A stretch of 39,167 bases of DNA. It comes from Candidatus Brachybacterium merdigallinarum. GTDB lineage: Bacteria; Actinomycetota; Actinomycetes; Actinomycetales; Dermabacteraceae. Every line of letters starts with the position of its first letter. The stretch's first letter is position 1. This document shows positions 1 to 9,506 of this stretch, piece by piece. Where the stretch lies: positions 1-39,167 of the forward strand of contig DXDT01000254.1 of the NCBI GenBank assembly GCA_019115335.1. Reading direction: 5' to 3'. Both the position numbers and the translations under genes were made by a program. The notes under the pieces are model-generated. The model did no database searches. It saw only the letters and a list, made by a program, of their open reading frames with translations, and was not told the origin of the DNA.

Positions 1-1696
1 TCTGACCGGTCATCGCGTACAGGTGCGCCCCTCCCGAGAAGGGGCTCGCGAGCAGGACCTTCTCGGTGTCCATCCGGGAGGCGACCTGCTGCAGCATCGC
101 GTACTCCTCGGCGTCGAAGTAGCGGGCCCGGCCCGGCCGGTCCAGGTCCAGGTTGCGGTCCGCGTACTCGAGGCGGGGACCGATCGTCGACACGGCCACC
201 AGCAGGACCGAGGCGAGGGCGAGGCCCTTGACGATCCATCGGACAGGGGAGTCGACCTGGCGCACCAGGCGCTGGAGATGGGCGAGCCCCGGCACGCTGA
301 GCAGGCAGACCACGAGCGTGAGCAGCATCGAGATGCGGTCCTGCCCGGAGTACCACAGCGCGGACAGGCGCAGTGTGGAGTCGATCGCCGCGTCCATGTA
401 CAGGACCACCGGCACGATCAGGACCATCGGCAGCATCAGGCTGCCCCGCCGCAGCAGCGCCCACAGCCCGACGTAGCCAGCGATCCAGAGCGCGGGCCCG
501 GTCGCCATCGGCCACACCGTGAGCAGGCCGCCGGCGATCTCCCCGACGGCGCGAAGCGGGGAGATCGCGAGCCCGCCCACGAAGTCACCGGCTGCCCCGG
601 ACCCGGGCATCGAGGCCACGGCGACGACGGCGAGGGCGGCGAGACCGGTCACGGCCGCGCTCCAGCGCGAGAGCATCGGGCGACGGCGCCACTGCTCGAG
701 CGCTCCCGACAGCGAGCCGGCTCCGACCAGCAGGCACAGCGCCAGGAAGACGTTCGGATGGGTCAGTCCCAGCCCCACCGCCCCGATCACCGAGACGACG
801 ATCAGCGGGGAGACGGAGGAGTCGTGATGACCGGCGAGTCGGAACCGGAGCGCACGGAACCCGGCGACGAGCGCCCCGAGCACCCCGGGCAGGAATGCGG
901 TGGCGACCAGGTTCGGGATCGCGGCCAGATGGATCCACTCGCTCAGCGGGATCGCCGGCGCGATCATCGCTGCCGTGCCGGCGGCCAGCGGTGCCCAGGT
1001 CACGCGCGGCCACAGCATGCGGGTGAGGAGCATGATCCCGTGCACCCACGGCACCAGTGCGAGCACGAGGGTGGCGGCGTTCAGGAGGATCACGGTGGGT
1101 GCCCACGGCACGAGCGCCACGATGTCGTGGAACGCCGCCGGGTAGACACCTCCGGAGCCGTCCGTCGTCGAGATCGAGGCGAACGTCAGGGTCGAGCCGA
1201 ACCCGGTGTCACGGATCGTCTGCAGGGCACTCTGATGGAACAGGGCATCCCAGCGCTGCAGCGGCTGACCGGGGGAGCTGAAGCGCATCAGGATCGGGAC
1301 CACTGCCAGTGCGGCCGCGCCGGCGAGCACTGCGACGGTGCTCGCGCGCAGCACCAGCAGCGGGCGAGCGGGCCCGGCGAGGGCAGGGGCACCGCCCGGC
1401 TCCTGGCCCCGCCGGGTGCGCCACGCGGTGCGCGCCCGACCCAGGAGCAGGCGGAGGCCCAGCAGGAGAGCTCCGGCGAGCACGGTCGTCACCGCCGCGG
1501 CCCCCAGGTTCCAGCGCACCTCGAGCAGCCCGGCCGCCACGGCGCCGACGCCGAAGATCCCGGCCGTGACCGCGGGGGCCGCGGCGGCGGAGGTGCGCAG
1601 TCCCACGCCCGCGATGCGAGACAGCGCCGTGCCGGGAACATAGGCCAGCGCGAGTGCGCAGACTGCTGCCCACAGGAACCACAGGACGTCGGTCAT
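1..1696 (-). CDS. Large polytopic membrane protein (DUF6541-like), 3' end outside window
   Basis: The reading frame is open from an ATG at 1696 to the left edge (565 codons, no stop), so the C-terminus is missing. The translation begins MTDVLWFLWAAVCALALAYV and holds about a dozen hydrophobic segments joined by short loops, with conserved-looking loop motifs such as RWDALFHQSAL and SISTTDGSGGVYPAAFHDI. The layout resembles actinobacterial DUF6541 proteins, multi-pass membrane proteins with a GT-C-like shape found in polysaccharide loci. It lies 58 bp downstream of the DUF2304 gene on the same strand and probably belongs to its operon. No good Shine-Dalgarno is visible before the ATG. A role as a membrane glycosyltransferase or polymer-assembly protein is inference from context; the family has no function I can state. 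Confidence 0.75.
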   Translation of the reverse strand, partial: MTDVLWFLWAAVCALALAYVPGTALSRIAGVGLRTSAAAAPAVTAGIFGVGAVAAGLLEVRWNLGAAAVTTVLAGALLLGLRLLLGRARTAWRTRRGQEPGGAPALAGPARPLLVLRASTVAVLAGAAALAVVPILMRFSSPGQPLQRWDALFHQSALQTIRDTGFGSTLTFASISTTDGSGGVYPAAFHDIVALVPWAPTVILLNAATLVLALVPWVHGIMLLTRMLWPRVTWAPLAAGTAAMIAPAIPLSEWIHLAAIPNLVATAFLPGVLGALVAGFRALRFRLAGHHDSSVSPLIVVSVIGAVGLGLTHPNVFLALCLLVGAGSLSGALEQWRRRPMLSRWSAAVTGLAALAVVAVASMPGSGAAGDFVGGLAISPLRAVGEIAGGLLTVWPMATGPALWIAGYVGLWALLRRGSLMLPMVLIVPVVLYMDAAIDSTLRLSALWYSGQDRISMLLTLVVCLLSVPGLAHLQRLVRQVDSPVRWIVKGLALASVLLVAVSTIGPRLEYADRNLDLDRPGRARYFDAEEYAMLQQVASRMDTEKVLLASPFSGGAHLYAMTGQ

Positions 1697-1754
1697 GAGC
1701 ACAGGAGCGGGCTCTCATCCGCGATGATGCAGTCCGCGGGAGTCGAGCCGGGCC

Positions 1755-2186
1755 TCACCGCTGGGGTCCCGGCTCCGTGCCCAGGACCTGGCGCCGGTAC
1801 TCCTCCGGCTGCTCCGCCTCGTCCAGGGCCAGGCGCCGCGCGAGATACGTCGTGCGCTTCTCCGCGGCCTTAGTGCGGGCCTCCTGCAGGGCGAGGAAGC
1901 CCAATAGCACCAGCACGGTCGCATACAGCAGCAGGTCCGCGCCGCGGCCCACGCCCACCATGTTCGCGACCCGGGTGAGCACGCCCGGGAAGATCACCGC
2001 GGCCACTGCGAAGACCGCGAAGGCGATGATCAGCAGGCGCCGCACGGCGAGCTGCTTCGCCCCGCGCCTGTGGAACAGCCAGGCGACGATCACCACGATC
2101 CCCAGCACCAGGAGGAGCTGGATGATGAAGGCGCGGTTGCTCACCAGGGTCGGGCCGAGGCCGAGCAGCAGGTCCTGGTCCCCCAT
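1755..2186 (-). CDS. DUF2304 family small membrane protein
   Basis: The 143-residue product has three predicted membrane helices (about residues 19-39, 48-70 and 84-104) and a charged C-terminal tail rich in Arg, Glu and Lys. This is the pattern of DUF2304 proteins, which are usually encoded beside a dolichyl-phosphate-mannose-synthase-like family 2 glycosyltransferase and are thought to anchor or assist it. Such a transferase is present here at 3797-4534, but on the opposite strand across the nucleotide-sugar dehydrogenase gene, so the usual adjacent pair is split. The ATG lies 4 bp after the dehydrogenase stop, which implies translational coupling. The family assignment is fairly firm; its role as partner of the transferase is inferred. 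Confidence 0.8.
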   Translation of the reverse strand: MGDQDLLLGLGPTLVSNRAFIIQLLLVLGIVVIVAWLFHRRGAKQLAVRRLLIIAFAVFAVAAVIFPGVLTRVANMVGVGRGADLLLYATVLVLLGFLALQEARTKAAEKRTTYLARRLALDEAEQPEEYRRQVLGTEPGPQR

Positions 2187-2190
2187 CCGG

Positions 2191-3516
2191 TCAGGCCTCC
2201 TCGGCCTGCTGATGGGTGGAGGCGGAGCCGTCGCCGAGGACGAGGCGGGGGGTGCCGGCCCAGTTCTCAGCGGTGGTGATGTTGCGGCCGTCCACGATCA
2301 GCTTCACGCCGGGCACGTCGTTCGAGGAGAGCTCCTTGTACTCGGGGTGGTTGGTCTGGACGATCACCAGGTCCGCGCTCTCGCCCACGTGGTAGGGGGC
2401 CCAGCCGAAGCCCTCGAGCTCGGCATCGTCGTAGTAGGTGTCGTGGACCGCGACCTCGGCACCGCGGTCGCGCAGCTCCTCGACCACGGGGAACACGCCG
2501 GAGAACGCGGTCTCCTTCACCCCGGTGCGGTAGGAGGCGCCCAGCACCACGGCCTTGACGCCCTCGAGGGAGCCGAGCAGGTTCGCGGCCCGCTCCACCA
2601 GATGCTTCGGCACCGAGGCGTTCAGGGTGCGGGCAGTACGCACGGTGGTGGCGTTCGGATCGGTGGAGAGGTACAGGCGGGGGTAGACGGGGATGCAGTG
2701 CCCGCCCACGGCGATGCCGGGCTGGTGGATGTGGGAGTAGGGCTGCGAGTTCGACGCCTCGATCACCTTGTACACATCAATGTGGTTGTCCTGCGCGAAC
2801 AGCGCGAACTCGTTCGCCAGCGCGATGTTCACATCGCGATAGGTCGTCTCGGCCAGCTTCGCCAGCTCCGAGGCCTCGGGCGAGCCCAGGTCCCACACGC
2901 CGTTGGGCTTCTTCAGGTCGGGGCGCTCGTCGAACTCGAGGGCGGACTCGTAGAACTTGCGGGCGCGGCGGGTGCCTTCCTCGGTCAGCGCGCCGATGAG
3001 CTTGGGGTACTTGCGCAGGTCCTCGAACACGCGACCGGTCAGGACCCGCTCGGGGGAGAACACGGCGAAGAAGTCGGTCGACTCGCGCAGTCCGGAGATC
3101 TGCTCGATCATCGGCACGAAGCGGGTGCGCAGGGTGCCCACCGGCAGGGTGGTCTCGTAGGAGACCAGGGTGCCGGGGGTGATGTGCTCGGCCAGGGACT
3201 TCGTGGCGGCGTCCATCCATGCGAAGTCCGGCTCCCAGGTGGCGTCGTCGACGAACAGCGGCACCACGATCACGATCGCATCGGCCTGCGGGATCGCTTC
3301 GGCATAGTCGGTGGTCGCCCGCAGCCTGCCGGCGGGGACCAGCTCCGAGAGCTTCTCCTGCAGGTGGGCCTCGCCCGGGAACGGCTCGGTGGCCTGGTTG
3401 ATCAGCTCGACCTGGCGGGGGTTGGTGTCCACTCCCACCACCTCGTGGCCGGCATCGGCGAACTGCACGGCCAGCGGCAGCCCGATCTTCCCCAGTGCGA
3501 CGACAGCGGTCTTCAC
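2191..3516 (-). CDS. wecC: Nucleotide-sugar dehydrogenase (UDP-N-acetyl-D-mannosamine dehydrogenase type)
   Basis: The 441-residue enzyme should oxidise C6 of a UDP-hexose with two NAD+ to a uronic acid; the WecC branch uses UDP-ManNAc. The N-terminal Rossmann motif ALGKIGLPLAVQFA leads into the central dimerisation region, and the catalytic cysteine is C274 in GGHCIPV. The C-terminal UDP-binding domain includes GASYRTGVKETAFS. The reading frame continues upstream, but the GTG at 3516 is preceded at a normal distance by AGAAGGAG and starts exactly at the conserved MKTAVV-like N-terminus, so I chose it. It heads an operon with the DUF2304 and DUF6541-like genes. The GGHCIPVYP motif has Tyr where many relatives have Asp, and substrate preference cannot be read from sequence alone. 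The symbol is by similarity. Confidence 0.85.
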   Translation of the reverse strand: MKTAVVALGKIGLPLAVQFADAGHEVVGVDTNPRQVELINQATEPFPGEAHLQEKLSELVPAGRLRATTDYAEAIPQADAIVIVVPLFVDDATWEPDFAWMDAATKSLAEHITPGTLVSYETTLPVGTLRTRFVPMIEQISGLRESTDFFAVFSPERVLTGRVFEDLRKYPKLIGALTEEGTRRARKFYESALEFDERPDLKKPNGVWDLGSPEASELAKLAETTYRDVNIALANEFALFAQDNHIDVYKVIEASNSQPYSHIHQPGIAVGGHCIPVYPRLYLSTDPNATTVRTARTLNASVPKHLVERAANLLGSLEGVKAVVLGASYRTGVKETAFSGVFPVVEELRDRGAEVAVHDTYYDDAELEGFGWAPYHVGESADLVIVQTNHPEYKELSSNDVPGVKLIVDGRNITTAENWAGTPRLVLGDGSASTHQQAEEA

Positions 3517-3796
3517 GGCGACTCCTTCTTCTCCCGCATCCGCTCGGATGTCGGGTACGCGATGATGACCACCCTCGGCGGCCCACCGTGACAGAGTATC
3601 CTCCTGAGACGTCCGAGCGCCGCAGCTGCAGGGAGCAGCCCGATGCGGAGAGAGACCGCACAGCGGGCCGGACAGGGCGGGGACGGATGCATCTCGCATG
3701 CCACCCCGCTCGACACTCCGCACGACACCCTGTACGACCTCCGCGTGATCTGAAGCCTGGCCCCGCTTGACCCCGCATGACCTTGAAGGAGCGCCC
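3517..3796. other. Divergent intergenic region, no gene supported
   Basis: These 280 bases separate the start of the nucleotide-sugar dehydrogenase (minus) from the start of the family 2 transferase (plus). The promoters for both must lie here. On the minus strand TACTCT near 3590-3596 could be a -10 hexamer, but no convincing -35 accompanies it. Open frames crossing the region lack ribosome-binding sites and read as low-complexity Arg/Pro/Ala sequence. I see no RNA gene or strong hairpin. Confidence 0.4.
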
Positions 3797-4534
3797 GTGA
3801 GCCCAGCCGACATCGGCCGCGAGAGCGAACCGTCCGGCGTCGACGCTCCCGTCGAGGAAACTCCCGGGGCCGACAGCACCTGGTTCGTGGTGCCCCTGTT
3901 CAACGAGGGCGAAGTCGTGGGGGACGTGATCCGGGCTCTGCGCACCCGCTATCCGCTGGTGGTGTGCGTCGATGACGGCAGCGAGGACGACTCCGCGACG
4001 ATCGCCGCCGAGGCGGGCGCGATCGTGGTCCGCCACCCCTACAACATGGGGCAGGGCGCCGCGCTGAAGACCGGCATCGACTATGCCCTGCGCGATCCGC
4101 ACATGCGCCAGATAGTCACCTTCGACTCCGACGGGCAGCATCAGGTCGACGACGCCGCCTCGATGATCGCCCAGCGCGACCGCGAGGGCGTGGACATCGT
4201 GCTGGGCTCTCGCTTCCTGGACGCCCGCACCAAGCCCGGCCTGCTCAAGCGGGCCGTGCTGCGCGGGGCGGTCTGGTACTCGAACCTCACCAGCGGGGTG
4301 AAGCTCACCGACGCTCACAACGGGCTGCGGGTGATCGGGCGCGAGGCCTGCGAGAAGATCACCATCGAGCAGAACCGCATGGCCCACGCCTCGGAGATCG
4401 TCGAGGAGATCGGGCGGCACGAGCTCACCGTCGCCGAGCATCCGGTGCACATCCTGTACACCGACTACTCGCGCTCCAAGGGGCAGTCGGTGCTGAACTC
4501 GGTGAACATCGTCATCGACATGTTCTTCCGGTGA
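3797..4534 (+). CDS. Family 2 glycosyltransferase, dolichyl-phosphate mannose synthase-like
   Basis: The 245-residue cytoplasmic enzyme has one GT-A fold. Its nucleotide-binding motifs are VVPLFNEGEVV near residue 35 and CVDDGSEDD. The metal-binding motif is FDSDGQHQ, with D110 and D112. It lacks C-terminal membrane helices, as expected for the type that pairs with a DUF2304 protein, and the C-terminus SVNIVIDMFFR is typical of that subgroup. It probably transfers a sugar from a nucleotide donor to polyprenyl phosphate. An upstream TTG at 3767 is in frame, but GAAGGAG lies 6 bases before the GTG at 3797, so I start there. The stop codon begins a 17-bp tandem repeat (separate entry). Donor sugar is unknown. 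Confidence 0.85.
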   Translation: MSPADIGRESEPSGVDAPVEETPGADSTWFVVPLFNEGEVVGDVIRALRTRYPLVVCVDDGSEDDSATIAAEAGAIVVRHPYNMGQGAALKTGIDYALRDPHMRQIVTFDSDGQHQVDDAASMIAQRDREGVDIVLGSRFLDARTKPGLLKRAVLRGAVWYSNLTSGVKLTDAHNGLRVIGREACEKITIEQNRMAHASEIVEEIGRHELTVAEHPVHILYTDYSRSKGQSVLNSVNIVIDMFFR

Positions 4535-4582
4535 GCACGATCCACCGCTGAGCACGTCCTGCCGCTGAGCCGGCACCTGGTC
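4532..4582. repeat. 17-bp imperfect tandem repeat starting at a stop codon
   Basis: Two 17-bp units, 4532-4548 and 4549-4565, share TGAGCACG at their start and CCGC at their end; a third, poorer unit starts TGAGCC at 4566. The first TGA is the stop codon of the preceding glycosyltransferase gene. Confidence 0.6.
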
Positions 4583-4634
4583 GCGGCGCCATCGCGCCGT
4601 CTCACGACCGCCCGTCACTCCTCTCCGGAGCGCA

Positions 4635-4688
4635 GATCACTCCGGAGCCGGCACCTCGGCGGATCACTCCGGAGCCGGCACCTCGGCG
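4635..4688. repeat. Exact 27-bp tandem duplication over the 3' end of the LCP gene
   Basis: Two identical 27-bp units, 4635-4661 and 4662-4688, lie head to tail. Read on the minus strand each encodes the LCP protein's C-terminal residues SAEVPAPE followed by TGA. Because 27 is a multiple of three, the second copy is an in-frame duplicate beyond the real stop. The gene therefore carries two in-frame stop codons separated by a repeated tail. Confidence 0.9.
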
Positions 4689-5995
4689 GAGCCGTCGGCG
4701 ATCGCGCCGAAGAACTCCGCGATGTCGTCGTCATCAGTGAGGATCGCCACCCCGGAGTGCTCGGTGCGGTACTCGGGGTTCTCGACCGGGATCGGCAGGG
4801 TGGCCCCGTCGTTCATCGCCGAGCGGGCCGCCAGCGCCATCCGCGCCACCGCGAGCATCCCGGTTCCCTCGGAGGTGACCAGCGCATCGGAGCCGGCTCC
4901 GGCCAGACGCGCCTGGGTGAGCGGGTTGAGGATCACCGACGGGCTGGTGGCACGGTCCATCAGCGCGCCGACGAACTCCTGCTGGCGCTGCTGACGGCCC
5001 AGATCAGCGGTGGGATCGAAGTAGCGTGCCCGCACGAAGGCGAGGGCCTGGTCACCGCCCACGTCATGGCAGCCCTCGGTCATCTGCAGCCCCGAGCGCT
5101 CGTCGTCGACGTCCTGGTCCACGCACAGGTTCACGTGGCCCACCGCATCGACCACGTTGGCGACCCCGTCGAAGCCCACCTCCACGTAGTGGTCCACGGT
5201 GAGCCCGGTGAACTCCTCGACCGTCTCCACCAGCAGCGCCGCGCCCCCGAAGGCATAGGCGGCGTTGAGCTTGTAGCCGCCGTGGCCGGGGATCTCCACG
5301 AGCGTGTCGCGGGGGAGGGAGACCAGGTAGCTGTTCCCGCCCGGGGCCTTGTGCAGGAGCATGATCGTGTCGGTGCGGGCGCCCTCGGTGCCGTCCGCGG
5401 AGACCGCCTCGCCCTCGCGGCGGTCGGAGCCCGCGATCAGGTAGGTCGTGCCCGGGGTGTTCTGGGCGTCGGAGAGCGCATCGACGTGCTCGATGCGGCT
5501 GTCCGCCCAGAGGAACAGCCCGGCGCCCCAGCCCAGCACGACCACCACGAGCAGCACCAGCAGGGTGGCTCCGAGGCGCATCGGGCGGGGGATCCGCGAG
5601 CGGCGGCGCGAGGGCCGCGCCGGACCGGGGGGATGGCCGGGACCGCCCGGCGGGGGGACGTGACCCTCCGGGGGCATGCCGTGCCCTGCCGGGCCGGTGC
5701 CGTGGACACCCCGCTCAGCGCCGCGCTCGGGTCGGGAGCCGGGGGCCGGCGAGCCGGTGGCGACAGCGGGGGAGTGCCGGATGCCCTGCGGAGACTGGCG
5801 AGGCTGCGAGGATCGACGGGCCGGCGCGCCCGGTTCCGCCGCGGAGCGGGGCAGAGGACGGGTGGGCTGCTCAGGGGGTGCGCCGGCCGGCTGCGATCGC
5901 ACCGGCCGGGCGCTGCCGCCCGCGCGGGCACGGTGCCCGGCCGGTCGGCGCGGCCCGCCCGGTCGTGGTGACCGGGGAGACTGCTCATCGCTCAT
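4664..5995 (-). CDS. LytR-CpsA-Psr (LCP) family cell-wall glycopolymer transferase
   Basis: The 443-residue protein should transfer a lipid-linked glycopolymer to peptidoglycan on the outer face of the membrane. Residues 1 to about 137 are a Pro/Arg/Gly-rich cytoplasmic tail. One membrane helix follows (about 143-163, ATLLVLLVVVVLGWGAG). The extracellular LCP domain carries IAGSDRREGE, GARTDTIMLLH, VSLPRDTLVEIP and YKLNAAYAFGG; the Asp and Arg residues of these motifs bind the pyrophosphate and metal. ALAFVRARY and GRQQRQQEF near the end are also typical. The frame opens upstream, but GAGGAG stands 7 bases before the ATG at 5995. In mycobacteria Lcp1 joins arabinogalactan to peptidoglycan; the adjacent galactan genes suggest a similar job here, which is inference. 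Confidence 0.9.
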   Translation of the reverse strand: MSDEQSPRSPRPGGPRRPAGHRARAGGSARPVRSQPAGAPPEQPTRPLPRSAAEPGAPARRSSQPRQSPQGIRHSPAVATGSPAPGSRPERGAERGVHGTGPAGHGMPPEGHVPPPGGPGHPPGPARPSRRRSRIPRPMRLGATLLVLLVVVVLGWGAGLFLWADSRIEHVDALSDAQNTPGTTYLIAGSDRREGEAVSADGTEGARTDTIMLLHKAPGGNSYLVSLPRDTLVEIPGHGGYKLNAAYAFGGAALLVETVEEFTGLTVDHYVEVGFDGVANVVDAVGHVNLCVDQDVDDERSGLQMTEGCHDVGGDQALAFVRARYFDPTADLGRQQRQQEFVGALMDRATSPSVILNPLTQARLAGAGSDALVTSEGTGMLAVARMALAARSAMNDGATLPIPVENPEYRTEHSGVAILTDDDDIAEFFGAIADGSAEVPAPE

Positions 5996-6193
5996 CGCCC
6001 ACTCCTCACGTGCTGACCACCCGATCATCGCCCGGCTGCCCCTCGTCCTGTGCCGCGACGCCCTGCACGGCCACGCCAGGGTAGCCCGATCGGACTCCGC
6101 AGCCCCTCAGGACGGGCCGAGGATCCTCGGGACCTCCCGCGAACCTTCACACCACGGGTGCGCGGGCGTCGTGTCCGGGCCCGGCCGCATCCG

Positions 6194-6199
6194 TACACT
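6194..6199 (+). promoter_or_regulatory. Possible -10 element for the GlfT1-like operon
   Basis: TACACT lies about 47 bases before the GTG of the GlfT1-like gene, in the 250-bp gap between divergent LCP and transferase genes. The -35 region is poorly matched. On the opposite strand TACCCT at 6083-6078 could serve the LCP gene in the same way. Confidence 0.3.
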
Positions 6200-6245
6200 G
6201 ATCACGCCCCGCCCCGGCAGCACCTTCGATAAGCAGGAGGCATTC

Positions 6246-7238
6246 GTGACGCCCATCGCCCCCGTCGGCCGTGAGACCGCGCACGGCAGCGCCACCTCCC
6301 AGCGCGTGGTCGCCGTGGTGGTGACCTACAACCGCGAGCAGCTCCTGGCCGACTGCCTGGACGGACTCGCCGCCCAGGAGCATCGCCCCGATGCGGTCGT
6401 GGTCATCGACAACGCCTCCACCGACGGCTCCGGGGCCGTCGCGGACCAGCACCCGATCGGGGCGGACGTGGTCCACCTGCGCCGCAACGTGGGCGGCGCC
6501 GGGGGGTTCGCCGCCGGGATCGCCCGCGCCCTGGAGCGCCACGACGCGGACTGGGTGTGGGTCATGGACGACGACACCATCCCCACCCCCGGCGCGCTCG
6601 CCGCCCTGGTGCGGGCGCTGACCGATTCCCCGGTCCGGCTCAGCGTGCTCAGCTCCCGGGCCGTGTGGACCGACGGCCGGGACCACCCGATGAACCGCCC
6701 CCGCACCCGGATGGGAGCCAGCCGCAGGGACACCCGGGACGCCGCCCGGATCGGCGGTCGCCCGATCCGCACCGCCAGCTACGTCTCCTGCCTGCTGAAC
6801 GGGCAGGACGTGCGCCGCCTGGGCCTGCCGTGGGCGGACTACTTCATCTGGTCCGACGACTTCGAGCACACCGGGCGCCTCCTGCGCCACGGCCGCGGCG
6901 TCCACATCGCCGCCTCCCGGGTCGAGCACCGCACCGCTCGCTTCGGCGATGCCCAGGCCAACCCCGGCTCCCGCTTCTACTACGACGTGCGCAACCGCCT
7001 CTGGGCCCTGCTGCGCACCGACTCCTTCACTCCGGTCGAGAAGGTGCTCTTCGGCGGCAGCACCCTGCTGGGATGGGTGAGGCGACTTATCCGCTTCCGC
7101 GGCGACCTGCTGGGCGTCGGGATCCGCGGGGTCGCCGCCGCCCTGCGCCGCGGCCCCCGGCCCTCCGCCGTGGTGCTGCAGGCCGACGGGGAGGTCGCGG
7201 CGGACGTGCGCCGCATCGAACGGGCGGCCGGCCGGTGA
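6246..7238 (+). CDS. glfT1: Family 2 glycosyltransferase, galactofuranosyltransferase GlfT1-like
   Basis: The 330-residue transferase has the N-terminal VVVTYNREQLLADCL and VVIDNASTDGSG donor-binding motifs, the NVGGAGGFAAGI motif typical of the rhamnosyl/galactofuranosyl group, and the metal-binding triplet WVMDDDT (D108-D110). WADYFIWSDDFEHTGR supplies the likely catalytic base. In mycobacteria GlfT1 adds the first two galactofuranoses to the rhamnosyl-GlcNAc linker. Here the mutase, GlfT2-like and ABC exporter genes follow directly, supporting the same role. AGGAGG lies 5 bases before the GTG at 6246. Its stop overlaps the start of the next gene (GTGA), so the two are coupled. A rhamnosyltransferase is the main alternative. 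Confidence 0.75.
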   Translation: MTPIAPVGRETAHGSATSQRVVAVVVTYNREQLLADCLDGLAAQEHRPDAVVVIDNASTDGSGAVADQHPIGADVVHLRRNVGGAGGFAAGIARALERHDADWVWVMDDDTIPTPGALAALVRALTDSPVRLSVLSSRAVWTDGRDHPMNRPRTRMGASRRDTRDAARIGGRPIRTASYVSCLLNGQDVRRLGLPWADYFIWSDDFEHTGRLLRHGRGVHIAASRVEHRTARFGDAQANPGSRFYYDVRNRLWALLRTDSFTPVEKVLFGGSTLLGWVRRLIRFRGDLLGVGIRGVAAALRRGPRPSAVVLQADGEVAADVRRIERAAGR

Positions 7239-8149
7239 GCACCCCGCCCTCCGCCGGCTCCACCACCGGCCCGACCGACGAGCCGTTCGCCGTCCTGATG
7301 CCGCTGTGGGGACGCGACCTCCCCGACCGGGTCGAGCGCGCCCTCACCTCGGCCACCCTCGCGCAGACCCGCCGCCCGGACCTGATGATCCTGAGCGTGG
7401 ACGGGCCCCTGACGCCGGGACTGGACGCCCTGGTCCAGCGGGTCCAGGACGAGGAGTTCGGTCCCGCCCTGGTGCTGCGCCACGGGACCCATCGCGGGGT
7501 CGCCGCGGCCCTCCAGGACGGCCTGCAGGCCTCCCCGCACGAGATCATCGCCCGGGCCGATGCCGACGACCTGTGCCGCCCCGAGCGCTTCGCGCGGCAG
7601 CTGGCCGCCTTCGAGGGCCTGGACCTGCTGGGCGGGGCCATGCGCGAGTTCAGCGACCGGGTGGAGCCCGGCACCGGACCGCTGCGGGAACGTCCCCTGA
7701 CCCATCCGGAGATCGTGGAGTACATGGGGGTGCACACCCCCTTCCACCATCCCACCGTGATGATGCGCCGCTCCGTGGCGCTGGCCGTGGGCGGGTACCG
7801 CGAGCTGCTGCTGCTGGAGGACTACTGGCTGTGGGAGCGGATGATGCTGGGCGGCGCCCGCATGGCGAACCTCTCCGAGGTGCTGGTGGACTACCGGGTG
7901 GACGAGGACCTCTTCGCCCGTCGCGGCGGCTGGCGGCGCTTCACCAGCGATGTGCGGATGCAGAAGATCCTGCTGCTGGACTCCGTGGTGAGCCCCACCC
8001 GCTGCCTGCGCAACCTGGGCCTGCGGGCCGTCTACCGCTCCGTGCCCGGATGGGCGCGCAGGCTCGGCTACCGCCGTTTCGTCGAGGCGCCCACCCGGGA
8101 CGCCGTCACCCCGGCCCCCGACCCCGACTCGGGCACGGCCCGACCATGA
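7235..8149 (+). CDS. Family 2 glycosyltransferase (AmsE-like)
   Basis: The 304-residue enzyme starts at the GTG overlapping the preceding stop. It shows FAVLMPLWGRD at the N-terminus, HRGVAAALQDGL, and the metal-binding RADADDLCRPERF (D109, D111, D112). Later come HHPTVMMRRS, VGGYRELLLLEDYWLW and LSEVLVDYRV, which together are typical of AmsE-like galactosyl or rhamnosyl transferases of capsule loci. It is cytoplasmic, perhaps membrane-associated, and co-transcribed with the GlfT1-like gene. It may decorate the galactan or build its linker; the donor cannot be determined. A hairpin (8184-8220) downstream probably closes this two-gene transcript. Confidence 0.85.
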   Translation: MSTPPSAGSTTGPTDEPFAVLMPLWGRDLPDRVERALTSATLAQTRRPDLMILSVDGPLTPGLDALVQRVQDEEFGPALVLRHGTHRGVAAALQDGLQASPHEIIARADADDLCRPERFARQLAAFEGLDLLGGAMREFSDRVEPGTGPLRERPLTHPEIVEYMGVHTPFHHPTVMMRRSVALAVGGYRELLLLEDYWLWERMMLGGARMANLSEVLVDYRVDEDLFARRGGWRRFTSDVRMQKILLLDSVVSPTRCLRNLGLRAVYRSVPGWARRLGYRRFVEAPTRDAVTPAPDPDSGTARP

Positions 8150-9442
<1,293 letters not shown>

Positions 9443-9506
9443 CCCGCGGCCCCACCCGGCCCGGTCACGACCCCACCCACCCCGCTGCGCCAAGGAGCAG
9501 AGCATC

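Noticed and set aside
23..1873. A 616-codon plus-strand open frame
   Set aside because: It is antisense to the membrane protein gene at 1-1696; its product is a repetitive Arg/Gln/His/Gly sequence with no domain.
2777..4618. A 613-codon minus-strand open frame spanning two genes and the gap
   Set aside because: It crosses the nucleotide-sugar dehydrogenase in another frame and runs antisense to the transferase; no start signal or recognisable motif.
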